The notes beneath the pieces were generated by a model. The model searched no databases. It saw only the letters and a program-made list of their open reading frames with translations, and was not told where the DNA came from. From the NCBI GenBank assembly GCA_018816555.1, contig JAHIVT010000086.1, positions 115,310 through 179,309 of the forward strand: a stretch of 64,000 nt of DNA, read 5' to 3'. Below are positions 8,755-17,621 of this stretch, one piece after another. Source of the DNA: Pseudomonadota bacterium. Lineage in GTDB: Bacteria > Desulfobacterota > Desulfobulbia > Desulfobulbales > SURF-16. The first letter of the stretch is position 1, and every line of letters starts with the position of its first letter. Both the position numbers and the translations under genes were made by a program.

Positions 8755-8916
8755 ATGAAATCATTTTTTAAAAAAATGGTCGTGATTGGCGCTTTAATTT
8801 CCTTAACCATGGCTCTGGTTGCCTGCAGCGAGGAAGGGACCGCGGAAAAGGCCGGCAAGGAGGTTGACAAAACCTTTAATTCGGTCAAGGAAAAGGTTCA
8901 CGAAGCCACCAAATAA
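8755..8916 (+). CDS. small lipoprotein, entericidin-like (53 aa)
   Basis: The ATG follows an aaggaga ribosome-binding site by 9 nt. The 53-residue product has a positively charged start (MKSFFKKM), a hydrophobic stretch and a lipobox LVAC with Cys24. The mature tail is short and charged (SEEGTAEKAGKEVDKTF, then NSVKEKVHEATK), with a regular helical pattern typical of entericidin/YqhH-sized lipoproteins. It is probably anchored in the inner or outer membrane. Entericidin similarity is by size and composition only. Confidence 0.7.
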   Translation: MKSFFKKMVVIGALISLTMALVACSEEGTAEKAGKEVDKTFNSVKEKVHEATK

Positions 8917-9003
8917 TATTTTTCCGATCAGACGGAATGAAGAAGTGAAGCAAAAAAAATCTGTTGCTTCGACTGTCTGTTCTCCTGAAAACAGGGACGG
9001 CAA

Positions 9004-10554
9004 TCAGACATCGGGTTTGTTCTTTCTGTTGTCCAGACCCAGGTAGAAGTTGAGCCAGGATGAGCTGTTGTTGAGCAGCCAGTTGCGGGGCGGTTCAAAG
9101 CCGTTTTTGAATTTTTCCAGGCCGCTTGCCGAGGCAAGACGTTCATAGGTTTTGACATAGATGCAGCGCCTCTTGCCCGGATAGACCTCGCACCATCCGT
9201 CGCGGCTGCCGCCGCAGGGGCCGTTCAGCATATATTTGGCGCAGCCTGATTGCGGGCAGAGATAGGCAAGTGAGGAGAGCGTGCAGTCGCCGCAGTCCTG
9301 GCAGTCGAACATGAGAAATTTCGTGATGTGTTCAACGGCGTAAAATGGACGGCTGAACAGAGAATCATGCAGGGCCAGACAGCTCTTGCGGCTGGCTTTG
9401 TAAAACGGGCTTTTCGGATCAAACGCCAGGTTGTGGGCCAGGCGTGACACGGTATAGATGGGCCGCAGCTTTTCATATCCCTGTGCGCAAGTCTTGGTTT
9501 CTTCCAGATTGAGCCCGGTTTTGCGGTCCTTGCGGTAAAGGTAAAATCCCTCCTCCGGCCAGAAGCTCAGCTCACTGATGAGATCCTCAGCATGGGATTG
9601 ATATGTTTCCATGGTGCTGAGCATGAAGTCAAAGTCCGCCATACTAAGGCCCGGGCCGCCGATATGGGCTCCGTCATAACCCATGTCCTTCAGCACCGCC
9701 AGCAGTTTTGCCGCCCTGGTCAGACGTGCCTTCTTGCCCTTGTCCGCTGAGTTCGCCTCCTGTTGCATCTGTTTGTACAGCGGCTCGGGGATGATGCAGC
9801 CGGGAACGCTTCCTCTGTGCATGATATCGGCCAAGGGCATGCTGGGGATGAACACACTGCCGAGCATCGGCACATTGAGTTCATGCTGCCGCATATAGAG
9901 GAGAACCTCATGAAATTTTCGGGCGTCAAAGCCGAGCTGGGTGATGACATAATCGGCGCCGGCAGCGATTTTGCGGTGCAGTTTATAGTATTGCATGAGC
10001 TGCTCCGCCTCGGTCAGCTTAAACGGTGAGACGGCAACCCCCTTGAAAAAAGAGGTGGCAAAACTCGGTTGATTGAGATAATGCCCCTTGTTCATCAGAT
10101 TAAGCATATCCACCACATGGACACTGTCCAGATCGAAAACAGGCTTGGGATGGCCCCTGTAACCCCGTTTCGGGTAATCTCCGGAGATGACCAGCAGATT
10201 GTGCAGGCTGAGCCGGTCCCAGCCGAAGATCTGGCTCTCCATCTCGTTGCGGTTTTTATCCTTGCAGGAAAAATGGCTGATGACATCAAGACCCATGTCC
10301 AGTATTTCAAGTCCCATCACGTCAGGCGACAGAGCGGGATGGCCGCCGGCATTATCGGTGATGCTTACCGCCTGGATCCTGCCGTCTCTGGCCAGATCGC
10401 GTGCCAGGCCCAGGGTCCGGTCAATCTGTCTGTTTCTACCGCCCCGGCTCGGCACCAGCTCAAAGGTGAGGGTGAACTCAGTCTTGTTGCCGATGGAATA
10501 CCTGAAGCAGGACAGGGGCTCCGGGGCAGGTTTGTCTTTACTTTCTGGTGTCAT
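9004..10554 (-). CDS. methylenetetrahydrofolate reductase with MetV-like C-terminal zinc/FeS domain
   Basis: 516 aa. The N-terminal part (about residues 20-320) is a MetF-type barrel (TLTFELVPSRGG; AVSITDNAGG; LLVISGDYPKRG; YVITQLGFDARKF). Residues about 400-480 add a Cys-rich module, FDCQDCGDCTLSSLAYLCP, then CAKYMLNGPCGG and CEVYPGKRRC, which matches the MTHFR C-terminal family (MetV). In acetogens MetV is a separate metal-binding subunit. Here it is fused to the reductase, as in many anaerobes using the Wood-Ljungdahl pathway. Its likely role is interconverting methylene- and methyl-tetrahydrofolate with an electron carrier other than NADPH. Confidence 0.85.
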   Translation of the reverse strand: MTPESKDKPAPEPLSCFRYSIGNKTEFTLTFELVPSRGGRNRQIDRTLGLARDLARDGRIQAVSITDNAGGHPALSPDVMGLEILDMGLDVISHFSCKDKNRNEMESQIFGWDRLSLHNLLVISGDYPKRGYRGHPKPVFDLDSVHVVDMLNLMNKGHYLNQPSFATSFFKGVAVSPFKLTEAEQLMQYYKLHRKIAAGADYVITQLGFDARKFHEVLLYMRQHELNVPMLGSVFIPSMPLADIMHRGSVPGCIIPEPLYKQMQQEANSADKGKKARLTRAAKLLAVLKDMGYDGAHIGGPGLSMADFDFMLSTMETYQSHAEDLISELSFWPEEGFYLYRKDRKTGLNLEETKTCAQGYEKLRPIYTVSRLAHNLAFDPKSPFYKASRKSCLALHDSLFSRPFYAVEHITKFLMFDCQDCGDCTLSSLAYLCPQSGCAKYMLNGPCGGSRDGWCEVYPGKRRCIYVKTYERLASASGLEKFKNGFEPPRNWLLNNSSSWLNFYLGLDNRKNKPDV

Positions 10555-10634
10555 GCTGGTTAGATGAAGATCTGGTCAATGATTATCGATTTTAAATAAA
10601 TGGATTGCAATCGGTCTGCACGGCATACAACTCT

Positions 10635-11876
10635 ATGAAATCCCCGCAGCTTCTCATCCTTGTTATCTTTGTTCTTATTAAAGGTATAGAAAATATTGTC
10701 GCTTTGGTCAACCTGGCTCATATCCGGCAGTATGGTCACCGGGTGCCGGAAGGCTTTACCGGTTTTGTCGATGACCGGACCCTTGCCCGCATGCGGGACT
10801 ACACCATTGATCATGGCCGCATTGATCTGCTGTCGTCCGCCCTTGATTTTGTCATCACCATTGTCTTGATCTTCGGCGGTGTGTTGAACTGGTATAACTC
10901 ATGGCTGACAGACCTGGGATGGCCTTTTGCCGTGACCGGGATCTGTTTTTTTCTGTTTCTCTCCTATGGCAGCTTTCTCGTGCAGATCCCCTTTGATCTA
11001 TACAACACCTTTGTCATTGAGGAAAAATACGGGTTCAACCGGCAGACATTTGCCCTGTGGCTGGCGGATGCGGCCAAGGGGTTGCTGCTCACCACCATTC
11101 TCACCGGTCTCCTGCTGTGGGTGGCCTTCCTGATCATTGCCGCCGTGCCGAACTACTGGTGGATTCTGCTGTGGCTCTTCATGCTCTTTTTTAAAGTATT
11201 CATGCTCTATATCTCGCCCTATGTCATCGAGCCGCTGTTTAACAAATTTACTCCCATAGCCGATAAAAGTCTTGAGGAAAAGATTAAGCACCTGCTGGCC
11301 AGGGCAGGGCTGTCCGTCTCCAGGGTCTTTACCATGGATGCCTCCAGGAGAAGCGGCCACGGCAATGCCTATTTCAGCGGCATCGGCCATGTGAAGCGGA
11401 TTGTGCTGTTTGATACCCTGCTGGAAAAAAGCAGTGAAGAGGAAATCCTGGGTATTCTGGCCCATGAGGCCGGTCACTGGAAGAAAAAGCATATCCTGAA
11501 AAGGCTGGTGGTGATGGAGTGCGTATCCTTTGTCGCTCTCTATCTGGCCTGGTGGTTCCTGCAGAGTGATACACTGGCGGCAATCTTTCACATAAATGAG
11601 CCCACCCTATACGTCAAAATGCTGCTGATCGGCTTCTGCGGTGCTCTTGCCGCCTTTCCCGTCAAGCCTCTTTTCAGCTTTACCTCCCGCCGGCATGAGT
11701 GGGAGGCGGACCGTTTTGCTGCCGAACTGACCGAACATCCCCAAGCCCTGGCCCGTGCCCTGGCCAGACTCGGCCGCGACAACCTGGCCAATCTCCATCC
11801 CCATCCCTGGTACATCGCTCTCCATTACAGCCATCCGCCCCTGGCTCAGCGGGTCAGAAAGCTGCTTGCCGGCTGA
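10635..11876 (+). CDS. M48 family CAAX-type membrane metalloprotease (Ste24-like)
   Basis: 413 aa from the ATG at 10635. A TTG at 10605 in frame would add ten residues, but neither start has a clear ribosome-binding site and MKSPQLL fits the family start better. It is a polytopic membrane protein with about seven hydrophobic helices. The zinc motif HEAGHWKKKH (HExxH, near residue 277) is followed by a Glu in WEADRFAAEL as third ligand. The DASRRSGHGNAYFSGIG region is typical of Ste24. Bacterial homologues are thought to degrade membrane or misfolded proteins. It is divergent from the MTHFR gene. Confidence 0.88.
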   Translation: MKSPQLLILVIFVLIKGIENIVALVNLAHIRQYGHRVPEGFTGFVDDRTLARMRDYTIDHGRIDLLSSALDFVITIVLIFGGVLNWYNSWLTDLGWPFAVTGICFFLFLSYGSFLVQIPFDLYNTFVIEEKYGFNRQTFALWLADAAKGLLLTTILTGLLLWVAFLIIAAVPNYWWILLWLFMLFFKVFMLYISPYVIEPLFNKFTPIADKSLEEKIKHLLARAGLSVSRVFTMDASRRSGHGNAYFSGIGHVKRIVLFDTLLEKSSEEEILGILAHEAGHWKKKHILKRLVVMECVSFVALYLAWWFLQSDTLAAIFHINEPTLYVKMLLIGFCGALAAFPVKPLFSFTSRRHEWEADRFAAELTEHPQALARALARLGRDNLANLHPHPWYIALHYSHPPLAQRVRKLLAG

Positions 11877-11904
11877 CAGTGGCGGGTGAAAAGGAAGGGG
11901 AAAG

Positions 11905-12558
11905 ATGCAATTATCATGGCGTGAGCGATCAGCGGTCTTTCATGACCAGGCTCAGGACTATGATCAGTGGTTTGAGGACAGCCTGCTGTTTGCTATTGAA
12001 CTGGCGGCAGTCAGGGAACTGCAGACCCCGCTGGACGATCCGAAAATCGAGGTGGGCGTGGGGCCGGGCCGTTTTGCCCAGGCTCTGCAGGTTGCCATCG
12101 GGGTTGATCCGGCCCTGGCGCCGCTTAAGTTTGCCCAAACAAGAAACATCAAGGTGGTCCAGGCCATCGGCGAGCAGTTGCCCTTTGCCGGAGAAAGTGC
12201 AGGGAGTGTCTTTATCCTGTTCACCCTCTGTTTCCTGGCGGAACCCATGAAGGTGCTGGGCGAATGTCATCGCCTACTGCGGCCGGGGGGGCATCTGGTG
12301 CTGGGCATGGTGCCGGCCGCCGGAGCATGGGGCAAGGCCTTGCAGGCCAAAAAGGAGAAGGGGCATCCTTTTTACAGACATGCATCCTTTTATCAGGTGC
12401 TTCAGGTGGTCTCCCGGCTGCAGGAGGAAGGGTTTGCAGTGGTGGAAAGCCGATCGTCTCTTTTCCAGGCGCCGGAGGAACTGCGCGACATGGAACATTC
12501 CCGACCTGGTCTTGATGAAAAGGCCGGGTTTTGTCTTCTGGTCGGGGAGAAACGATAA
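11905..12558 (+). CDS. class I SAM-dependent methyltransferase
   Basis: 217 aa, starting after a gaaggggaaag ribosome-binding site. Motif I appears as EVGVGPGRFAQAL, an acidic residue follows in 'GVDPALAPL', and motif IV lies in the FILFTLCFLAEP stretch, with LRPGGHLVLGMVP after it. This is the Methyltransf_11 pattern (Rossmann-like fold binding SAM). The substrate cannot be told from sequence. It is 28 nt after the CAAX protease and could be co-transcribed with it. Confidence 0.85.
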   Translation: MQLSWRERSAVFHDQAQDYDQWFEDSLLFAIELAAVRELQTPLDDPKIEVGVGPGRFAQALQVAIGVDPALAPLKFAQTRNIKVVQAIGEQLPFAGESAGSVFILFTLCFLAEPMKVLGECHRLLRPGGHLVLGMVPAAGAWGKALQAKKEKGHPFYRHASFYQVLQVVSRLQEEGFAVVESRSSLFQAPEELRDMEHSRPGLDEKAGFCLLVGEKR

Positions 12559-12628
12559 AATCAGCAGACAAACAGAGAGGGCAAACCGGGCGATTTTATA
12601 GTCGGTTGGGGCGGAAAGTCGGTAATTG

Positions 12629-12946
12629 TTATTCTCTGTCCACCCAGTTCTGTCTTTCCTTGAAGAACTCGTAGGCAAAAAATGCTGTGCCGGTGACGAT
12701 GAGCGCTGAAGCCAGCAGGGCAGGTATCCAGTTGCTCGACCCCGTCTGCGCCATTGTCATATCAGGCAGGTCACGTTTGCAGTAACGGCACACAAGCGCG
12801 TTGCTGTAGATTTTCTCCTTGCAATATGGACAGGTTTGCATGTTCATGTTTTTCAACATATCTTGCTGGTTAAACATTGTCAAGTCACTGTTGCCGCAGC
12901 TTTCTAATTCATGATAACAGTCCGGTGTTGCCTGGGAATTTTTCAT
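12629..12946 (-). CDS. zinc-ribbon membrane protein (105 aa)
   Basis: An aaggagag ribosome-binding site lies just before the ATG. Near residues 38-60 there is a short zinc ribbon, CPYCKEKIYSNALVCRYC. A single hydrophobic helix follows (WIPALLASALIVTGTAFFA), with a charged tail containing KERQNW. The topology is a cytoplasmic zinc ribbon with a C-terminal membrane anchor. I do not recognise a function. It follows the Bax-like gene on the same strand by a short gap, with the Bax gene downstream. Confidence 0.7.
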   Translation of the reverse strand: MKNSQATPDCYHELESCGNSDLTMFNQQDMLKNMNMQTCPYCKEKIYSNALVCRYCKRDLPDMTMAQTGSSNWIPALLASALIVTGTAFFAYEFFKERQNWVDRE

Positions 12947-12965
12947 TTCTCTCCTTGCTGATTTA

Positions 12966-13922
12966 TCAGTCTTTCATCAGGACGACAGGTCGTCCCGGCG
13001 ATAATTTTGCCCTGTCGAAAATGGTCAGTTCGTTATGGCCGATGATGCCCTGCAGGGTGTCCACATATTCCTGTCTCTTTTCCGAGTAAAATTCCAGGGT
13101 AGATAACAAACTGTAGACATCCAGATCGTCCTTCTGCTCCCGGCGCTGCTCGGCCCTGGCCAGACGGAAATTCCTGTATGCATCATGGGTGTTGATGTTC
13201 ATGGCATAGGCCTTGATGGAATCAATCAGGGTGGGATAGTCGGCAATGCGGTAATCCCCTCTGTCTTCCCGTTGATTTTCCGGCATCATGCCTTCTCCCC
13301 CCCAACACCACTGGCCGAAGAGCGCATTGCCTTCCGTGGCAAAGCGTGAGGTGGCATAACCGCTTTCATAGGCCATCTGGCCCAGGGCTATGGAGACGGG
13401 AATGGTGTCAACCCGCAGGAAGATCTTTTTGAAAAATTCATCCGTGAGGTCCACTGGCCCGTCTTCCTTCACGACCTTGTAACGGCAGGCAAGATTCTCC
13501 AGCCAGGCAAGATCCTCCTCAGCGGGCTCCTGGCCTTCCCGGTACTGCTCCTCCAGGACCTGCAGATATTTTCTTTCCGCGCTGATCTGTTCATTGACTC
13601 GGAGCACCAGGGGCAGCATGGTGCGGTAGAAAAGGCTCTTTTTGCTGGCAACGGGCTGGTCGTCCGCCAAACTGTTGTAGATGGTGTCCAGGTAAATCCG
13701 GGGCACTTCAAAATTGGCGTTTTCGATTCCACACCTGGTATAGCCGATTGACTCGTAGTAGTCCCATATCTGCCCTGCCGATTCCAGGGTTAGTTTCTCC
13801 GGTTCCTCTTCAGGGGACTCCCACGGTCGGTGGGAAGCGGGTTGACGCAGGAAAAAATAGAACACCAGGCTGACAAGAATGACTCCTCCGAGAACTGCAG
13901 CGGCAAGCAGCTTTTTTTTCAT
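12966..13922 (-). CDS. Bax-like glucosaminidase-domain protein
   Basis: 318 aa. An N-terminal membrane anchor (AAAVLGGVILVSLVFYFFL) is followed by a region unique to this family. From about residue 190 comes a glucosaminidase/mannosyl-glycoprotein endo-beta-N-acetylglucosaminidase domain: VSIALGQMAYESGYATSRFA, then EGNALFGQWCWGGEGMMP, with Glu in AYES the likely catalytic residue. This matches the Bax protein family. It probably cleaves peptidoglycan in the periplasm while anchored to the inner membrane. It has no clear ribosome-binding site. Confidence 0.85.
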   Translation of the reverse strand: MKKKLLAAAVLGGVILVSLVFYFFLRQPASHRPWESPEEEPEKLTLESAGQIWDYYESIGYTRCGIENANFEVPRIYLDTIYNSLADDQPVASKKSLFYRTMLPLVLRVNEQISAERKYLQVLEEQYREGQEPAEEDLAWLENLACRYKVVKEDGPVDLTDEFFKKIFLRVDTIPVSIALGQMAYESGYATSRFATEGNALFGQWCWGGEGMMPENQREDRGDYRIADYPTLIDSIKAYAMNINTHDAYRNFRLARAEQRREQKDDLDVYSLLSTLEFYSEKRQEYVDTLQGIIGHNELTIFDRAKLSPGRPVVLMKD

Positions 13923-14299
13923 AATTTTGGCCTTATTCCCATGTGATATCTTTTGATAGGTAGAAATTTTGCAAGAAGCGGGCCAGCACGGACGATATAA
14001 GCATTGTCAACCAGACGATGAAGAAAAAAATATACTAAATTGTAACCGTATTTGCCGGGCAAGACAAGTAAATCGATTGAATGTGGTGAGCTGGGGTGGG
14101 TGGTTTTCCACTGGAGAGGGGGCAGAGCCAGGGACAGGGGGTCAGTTCTGAAACCTGGATTTTTTTCAGTTGATTCCTTCTGGATGACAAACAACACCGC
14201 GCCGCCGCCAGCCTCAAAAAAGCCATAGTTGCCGAACTGACCGTCCAGGTGTAATATATGCCGAACCTTCGTTAACGAAAATTATTTGTCCAGACCATC
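13923..14299. other. 377-bp intergenic region before the helicase gene
   Basis: No convincing gene here. A 12-base perfect palindrome, ttcgttaacgaa, lies at 14268-14279, 20 nt before the helicase start, and could be an operator. A short stretch at about 14180-14250 reads as the last two dozen codons of an unknown protein (ending ASLKKAIVAELTVQV, stop), possibly debris of a displaced gene. That reading is weak. Confidence 0.35.
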
Positions 14300-17200
14300 A
14301 TGAAAATCCTCGAATACTCCGGCATCAACCCATCCCGCTGCAAGAGTCAGTACAAAAAAATCGTGGCCGCCATCGAGCGCGACGACTTCAAGACCGCCGA
14401 GGTCAAGAAACTGGCAAACATAAGCCATGGCAAATTTTACCGGGCAAAGCTCGACTATGCTAACCGCCTGCTGTTTACCATCGTCCGTCACAACGATGAG
14501 GTCTATGCCCTGCTGCTGGAAGTGATCGAGAATCACGACTACGCCAAGTCCCGTTTTCTGCGGGGAGCCCAGGTGGACGACGACACGCTTACCGCCATCG
14601 ACCCGGCCCAGTTGGCCAGGGAGGCGGAAGCGGTGCGCTATGTTCACCGTGAGCGCCGGGAGATCCATTTCCTCGACAAGATGATCTCCTTCGACGATGC
14701 CCAGGAGGCGGTCTATCGTCTGCCGCCGCCGGTGATCCTGGTGGGCTCGGCCGGCAGCGGCAAGACGGCCCTGACCCTGGAAAAGATGAAACACATCGAG
14801 GGCGAGGTCCTTTACGTCACTCATTCCGCCTATCTGGCCCAGAGCGCGCGGAATCTTTACTACGGCCACGGTTTCGAGCGGGACGGCCAGGAGGCGGCAT
14901 TCTTCTCGTTCTGGGAATTTATGGAGAGCATCCGCGTGCCCAGGGGGCGGGAGGCCTCGTGGCGGGATTTCGCCGCCTGGTTCAGCCGGATGCGTCAGCA
15001 GTTCAAGGGCATCGACGCCCATCAGGCCTTTGAGGAGATCCGGGGGGTGATCGGCGCCGATCCTGCAGGCACGCTCGACCGTGAGTCCTATATTGCTCTG
15101 GGCGTGCGTCAATCAATCTTCACCGGCGTTGATCGGGAGAGGGCCTACGATCTGTTCGAGAAATACCGGGAGTGGCTTGGTGCAACGTCCCTGGTCGATC
15201 TCAATTTCTTGGCCGGGGAGTGGTTGGAGTGGGCTGAGCCGCGTTTTGATTTCGTGGTGGTGGACGAGGTGCAGGACATGACCCCCGTCCAGCTCAGCCT
15301 GATCCTGAAGACTTTGAAGAGACCGGGGAACTTCCTGCTCTGCGGCGATTCCAACCAGATCGTCCATCCCAATTTCTTCTCCTGGTCCAAGGTCAAATCC
15401 CTCTTCTGGCACGATCCGGATCTGGCGGCCCATCAGGAGGTGAAGGTGCTGCGGACCAATTTCCGCAACAGCCGCGAGGCCACCCGCATCGCCAACACTT
15501 TGTTGAAGATCAAGCATTGCCGCTTCGGCTCCATTGACCGGGAGAGCAATTTTCTGGTGCAGGCGGTAGCGTGTGATGACGGCACCGTCACCGTCCTGGC
15601 CGACACCGACCCGGTGAAGCGGGAGCTGAATCAGAAGAGCATGGGGTCGACTCGCTGCGCGATTATCGTCCTCCGCGACGAAGACAAGGCCATGGCCCGC
15701 CGCTTTTTTCAGACGCCGCTGATCTTTTCCATCCACGAGGCCAAGGGTTTGGAATATGAGACCATCATCCTCTACCGTTTTGTCTCCGACCACCGCGCCG
15801 AGTTTGCCGAGATCGCCGCCGGCGTCAGCCCGGCCGCCTTTGCGCCCGATGAATTAGCGTACCGACGGGCCAAGGACAAGACAGACAAATCATTGGAAAT
15901 ATATAAATTTTTTATCAATGCCCTCTATGTGGCCCTGACCCGGGCCATGAAAAACGTCTACTGGCTGGAGTCAGACACCGGCCATGACCTGCTTGCTCTC
16001 TTGAATCCGCGGCGGGGCGGCGAAAAGGTCGAGATGACGGCCAAAACCTCGACCCTGGAGGAGTGGCAGAAAGAGGCGCGCAAGCTGGAGCTGCAGGGCA
16101 AACTCGAACAGGCCGAGGCCATCCGCACCATCATCCTCAAGGAGACGCCGGTGCCGTGGGCGGTCTTTGCCGAAGAGCATCTGCGGAGCACCTTAATCAA
16201 GGTCTTCCGCGACCGGGCGGCGGGGATCAAGCCCAAGCAACAGCTGTACGACTATGCCTGTTGTTACGATGCGCCTTTTCTGGCGAACAGCCTGGCCTCC
16301 GATGCGGCAGGGTACAATGCCGCCAGCCTTTTTATGGCGCAGCAGCGGACCATCGCCGCCAGGCATCTCAGCTCCTACGCGGCCCGCAATATCAAGGATG
16401 TTCTCCGCCAATGCGAGCGGCATGGCCTCGACCACCGCAATGCCATGAACCAGACCCCGCTGATGGCAGCAAGTATCGTCGGTAACCTGCCGCTGGTGGA
16501 GGCGCTGCTGGAGCGGGGCGCCGATCCCAGCCAGACCGATGATTACGGACGCAACGCCCTGCACTGGGCCATGAACGAGGCCTTCCATGACGCCAGGTAC
16601 GCAGCGGGGCCGTTCGCTGCCTTGTACGAACTGATCGCCCCGGCCAGTATTGATCTGATGGTGGGCGAGCGGCTGGTGCGCATCGACCGCCACCTGAGCG
16701 AGTACTTTCTGGTGCAGACCATGTGGACGCAGTTCAAGAGGCAGCTGCATGGAATTTCATGGAGCAGGGACGCCGGTTGCTTCAAGACCGAGACCATCCT
16801 CAAGGCCTGGGCGCATCTGCCCGCCCATATCGTCAGGCCCGATAGGAACAAACGCCCCCATATCTCAAGCGTCCTTTCCCGCAACGAGGTGGACCGGGAC
16901 TATGCCTATAACCGCCGTTTGTTCAAACGCCATTCCCAGGGTTCGTATCAATTCAATCCACAGCTCGCGGTCCGCCGCAAGACCGCGGTCGGCGAGCGAT
17001 GGCTGCCGGTCTTTGCAGCCCTGAATCTGCCGCTGATCAAGGAGTGCGCCTCCCATTACCGGTGGAGGTTTATCGACGAGCTGCTGCAGTCGGCCGGGAT
17101 GGAATGGACCGCTGTGCCGGTTGCCGGCGCACGCGCCTATCAGCGTGCGATGGTCGAACACGAGGCCATAATGGCCCGGAACCGTGAGTATCAGGAAGAA

Positions 17201-17389
17201 CAGAGACGCCAGAGCGAGGCGAGGGAGGCATGGCGTCTGGCCCGCGAGACAAAGGCGAAGCGTCTGGCGCGGCTGGATGAACAGCTGGCCCATAACGCCC
17301 GAAGTGAAAGCAAACAGCCGAAACAGGGCTGGCTGTGGGGCGACCCCGACAGCGGGGGTGATAGCAAAAAGGGCGGAGATAGTTCGTGA
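14300..17389 (+). CDS. SF1 (UvrD-like) helicase with RelE-like N-terminus and ankyrin-like segment
   Basis: 1029 aa. Residues 1-95 have the length and pattern of a RelE/ParE-type toxin fold (YKKIVAAIERDDF; GKFYRAKLDYANRLLFTI; EVYALLLEVIENHDY). A UvrD/Rep-type helicase follows: Walker A GSAGSGKTA (about 150), DEVQD (about 322), an arginine in RTNFRNS, motif V HEAKGLEYET (about 478) and motif VI VALTRAMKN (about 543). Around residues 715-765 there is an ankyrin-like unit (NQTPLMAASIVGNLPLVEAL, then GADPSQTDDYGRNALHWAM). The C-terminus is Arg/Glu-rich coiled coil. Similar RelE-like/helicase fusions are thought to act in defence or DNA repair; the role here is inference. No ribosome-binding site is seen. 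Confidence 0.78.
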   Translation: MKILEYSGINPSRCKSQYKKIVAAIERDDFKTAEVKKLANISHGKFYRAKLDYANRLLFTIVRHNDEVYALLLEVIENHDYAKSRFLRGAQVDDDTLTAIDPAQLAREAEAVRYVHRERREIHFLDKMISFDDAQEAVYRLPPPVILVGSAGSGKTALTLEKMKHIEGEVLYVTHSAYLAQSARNLYYGHGFERDGQEAAFFSFWEFMESIRVPRGREASWRDFAAWFSRMRQQFKGIDAHQAFEEIRGVIGADPAGTLDRESYIALGVRQSIFTGVDRERAYDLFEKYREWLGATSLVDLNFLAGEWLEWAEPRFDFVVVDEVQDMTPVQLSLILKTLKRPGNFLLCGDSNQIVHPNFFSWSKVKSLFWHDPDLAAHQEVKVLRTNFRNSREATRIANTLLKIKHCRFGSIDRESNFLVQAVACDDGTVTVLADTDPVKRELNQKSMGSTRCAIIVLRDEDKAMARRFFQTPLIFSIHEAKGLEYETIILYRFVSDHRAEFAEIAAGVSPAAFAPDELAYRRAKDKTDKSLEIYKFFINALYVALTRAMKNVYWLESDTGHDLLALLNPRRGGEKVEMTAKTSTLEEWQKEARKLELQGKLEQAEAIRTIILKETPVPWAVFAEEHLRSTLIKVFRDRAAGIKPKQQLYDYACCYDAPFLANSLASDAAGYNAASLFMAQQRTIAARHLSSYAARNIKDVLRQCERHGLDHRNAMNQTPLMAASIVGNLPLVEALLERGADPSQTDDYGRNALHWAMNEAFHDARYAAGPFAALYELIAPASIDLMVGERLVRIDRHLSEYFLVQTMWTQFKRQLHGISWSRDAGCFKTETILKAWAHLPAHIVRPDRNKRPHISSVLSRNEVDRDYAYNRRLFKRHSQGSYQFNPQLAVRRKTAVGERWLPVFAALNLPLIKECASHYRWRFIDELLQSAGMEWTAVPVAGARAYQRAMVEHEAIMARNREYQEEQRRQSEAREAWRLARETKAKRLARLDEQLAHNARSESKQPKQGWLWGDPDSGGDSKKGGDSS

Positions 17390-17449
17390 AAAGTCCCGGC
17401 GTGTGAAGGTGAGTCAGTTCTGTCTTTCATGAATTTCAGGTGAAGCTGC

Positions 17450-17621
17450 GAAACGATCCAGCCGTCATCGGTGATGCCGAGATAGATGGTGCCGCCATCG
17501 GTGTTCAAAAAGGCACACACCATGTTGAAAAACGAATCCTGCAGCCGGTCGAGGGCTTCCCGAACTCCACTTGCAGCCCTTCGCCCGCCGCGAGTATTTC
17601 AGTGAAATCAGATGGTTTCAA
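17450..17621 (-). pseudogene. frameshifted, truncated AlbA_2 (Schlafen-like ATP-binding) gene remnant
   Basis: On the minus strand one frame reads FTEILAAGEGLQVEF. After a shift of one base near 17560 another frame continues ALDRLQDSFFNMVCAFLNTD, then GGTIYLGITDDGWIV. Joined, these give the AlbA_2 pattern: GE...EFK...., then cAF.Nt.GG.i..Gi.DdG. The match stops at WIV (about 17450), next to the 3' end of the helicase gene. Expected 'EFKEAL' is now EFGKP, consistent with loss of a single base. This remnant is bordered by DUF2971 on one side and the helicase on the other, and suggests that repeated insertions have eroded an older gene. Confidence 0.65.

Noticed and set aside
14180..14250. C-terminal remnant of a restriction-modification gene before the helicase
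   Set aside because: Only about 25 codons with no diagnostic motif; could be chance.
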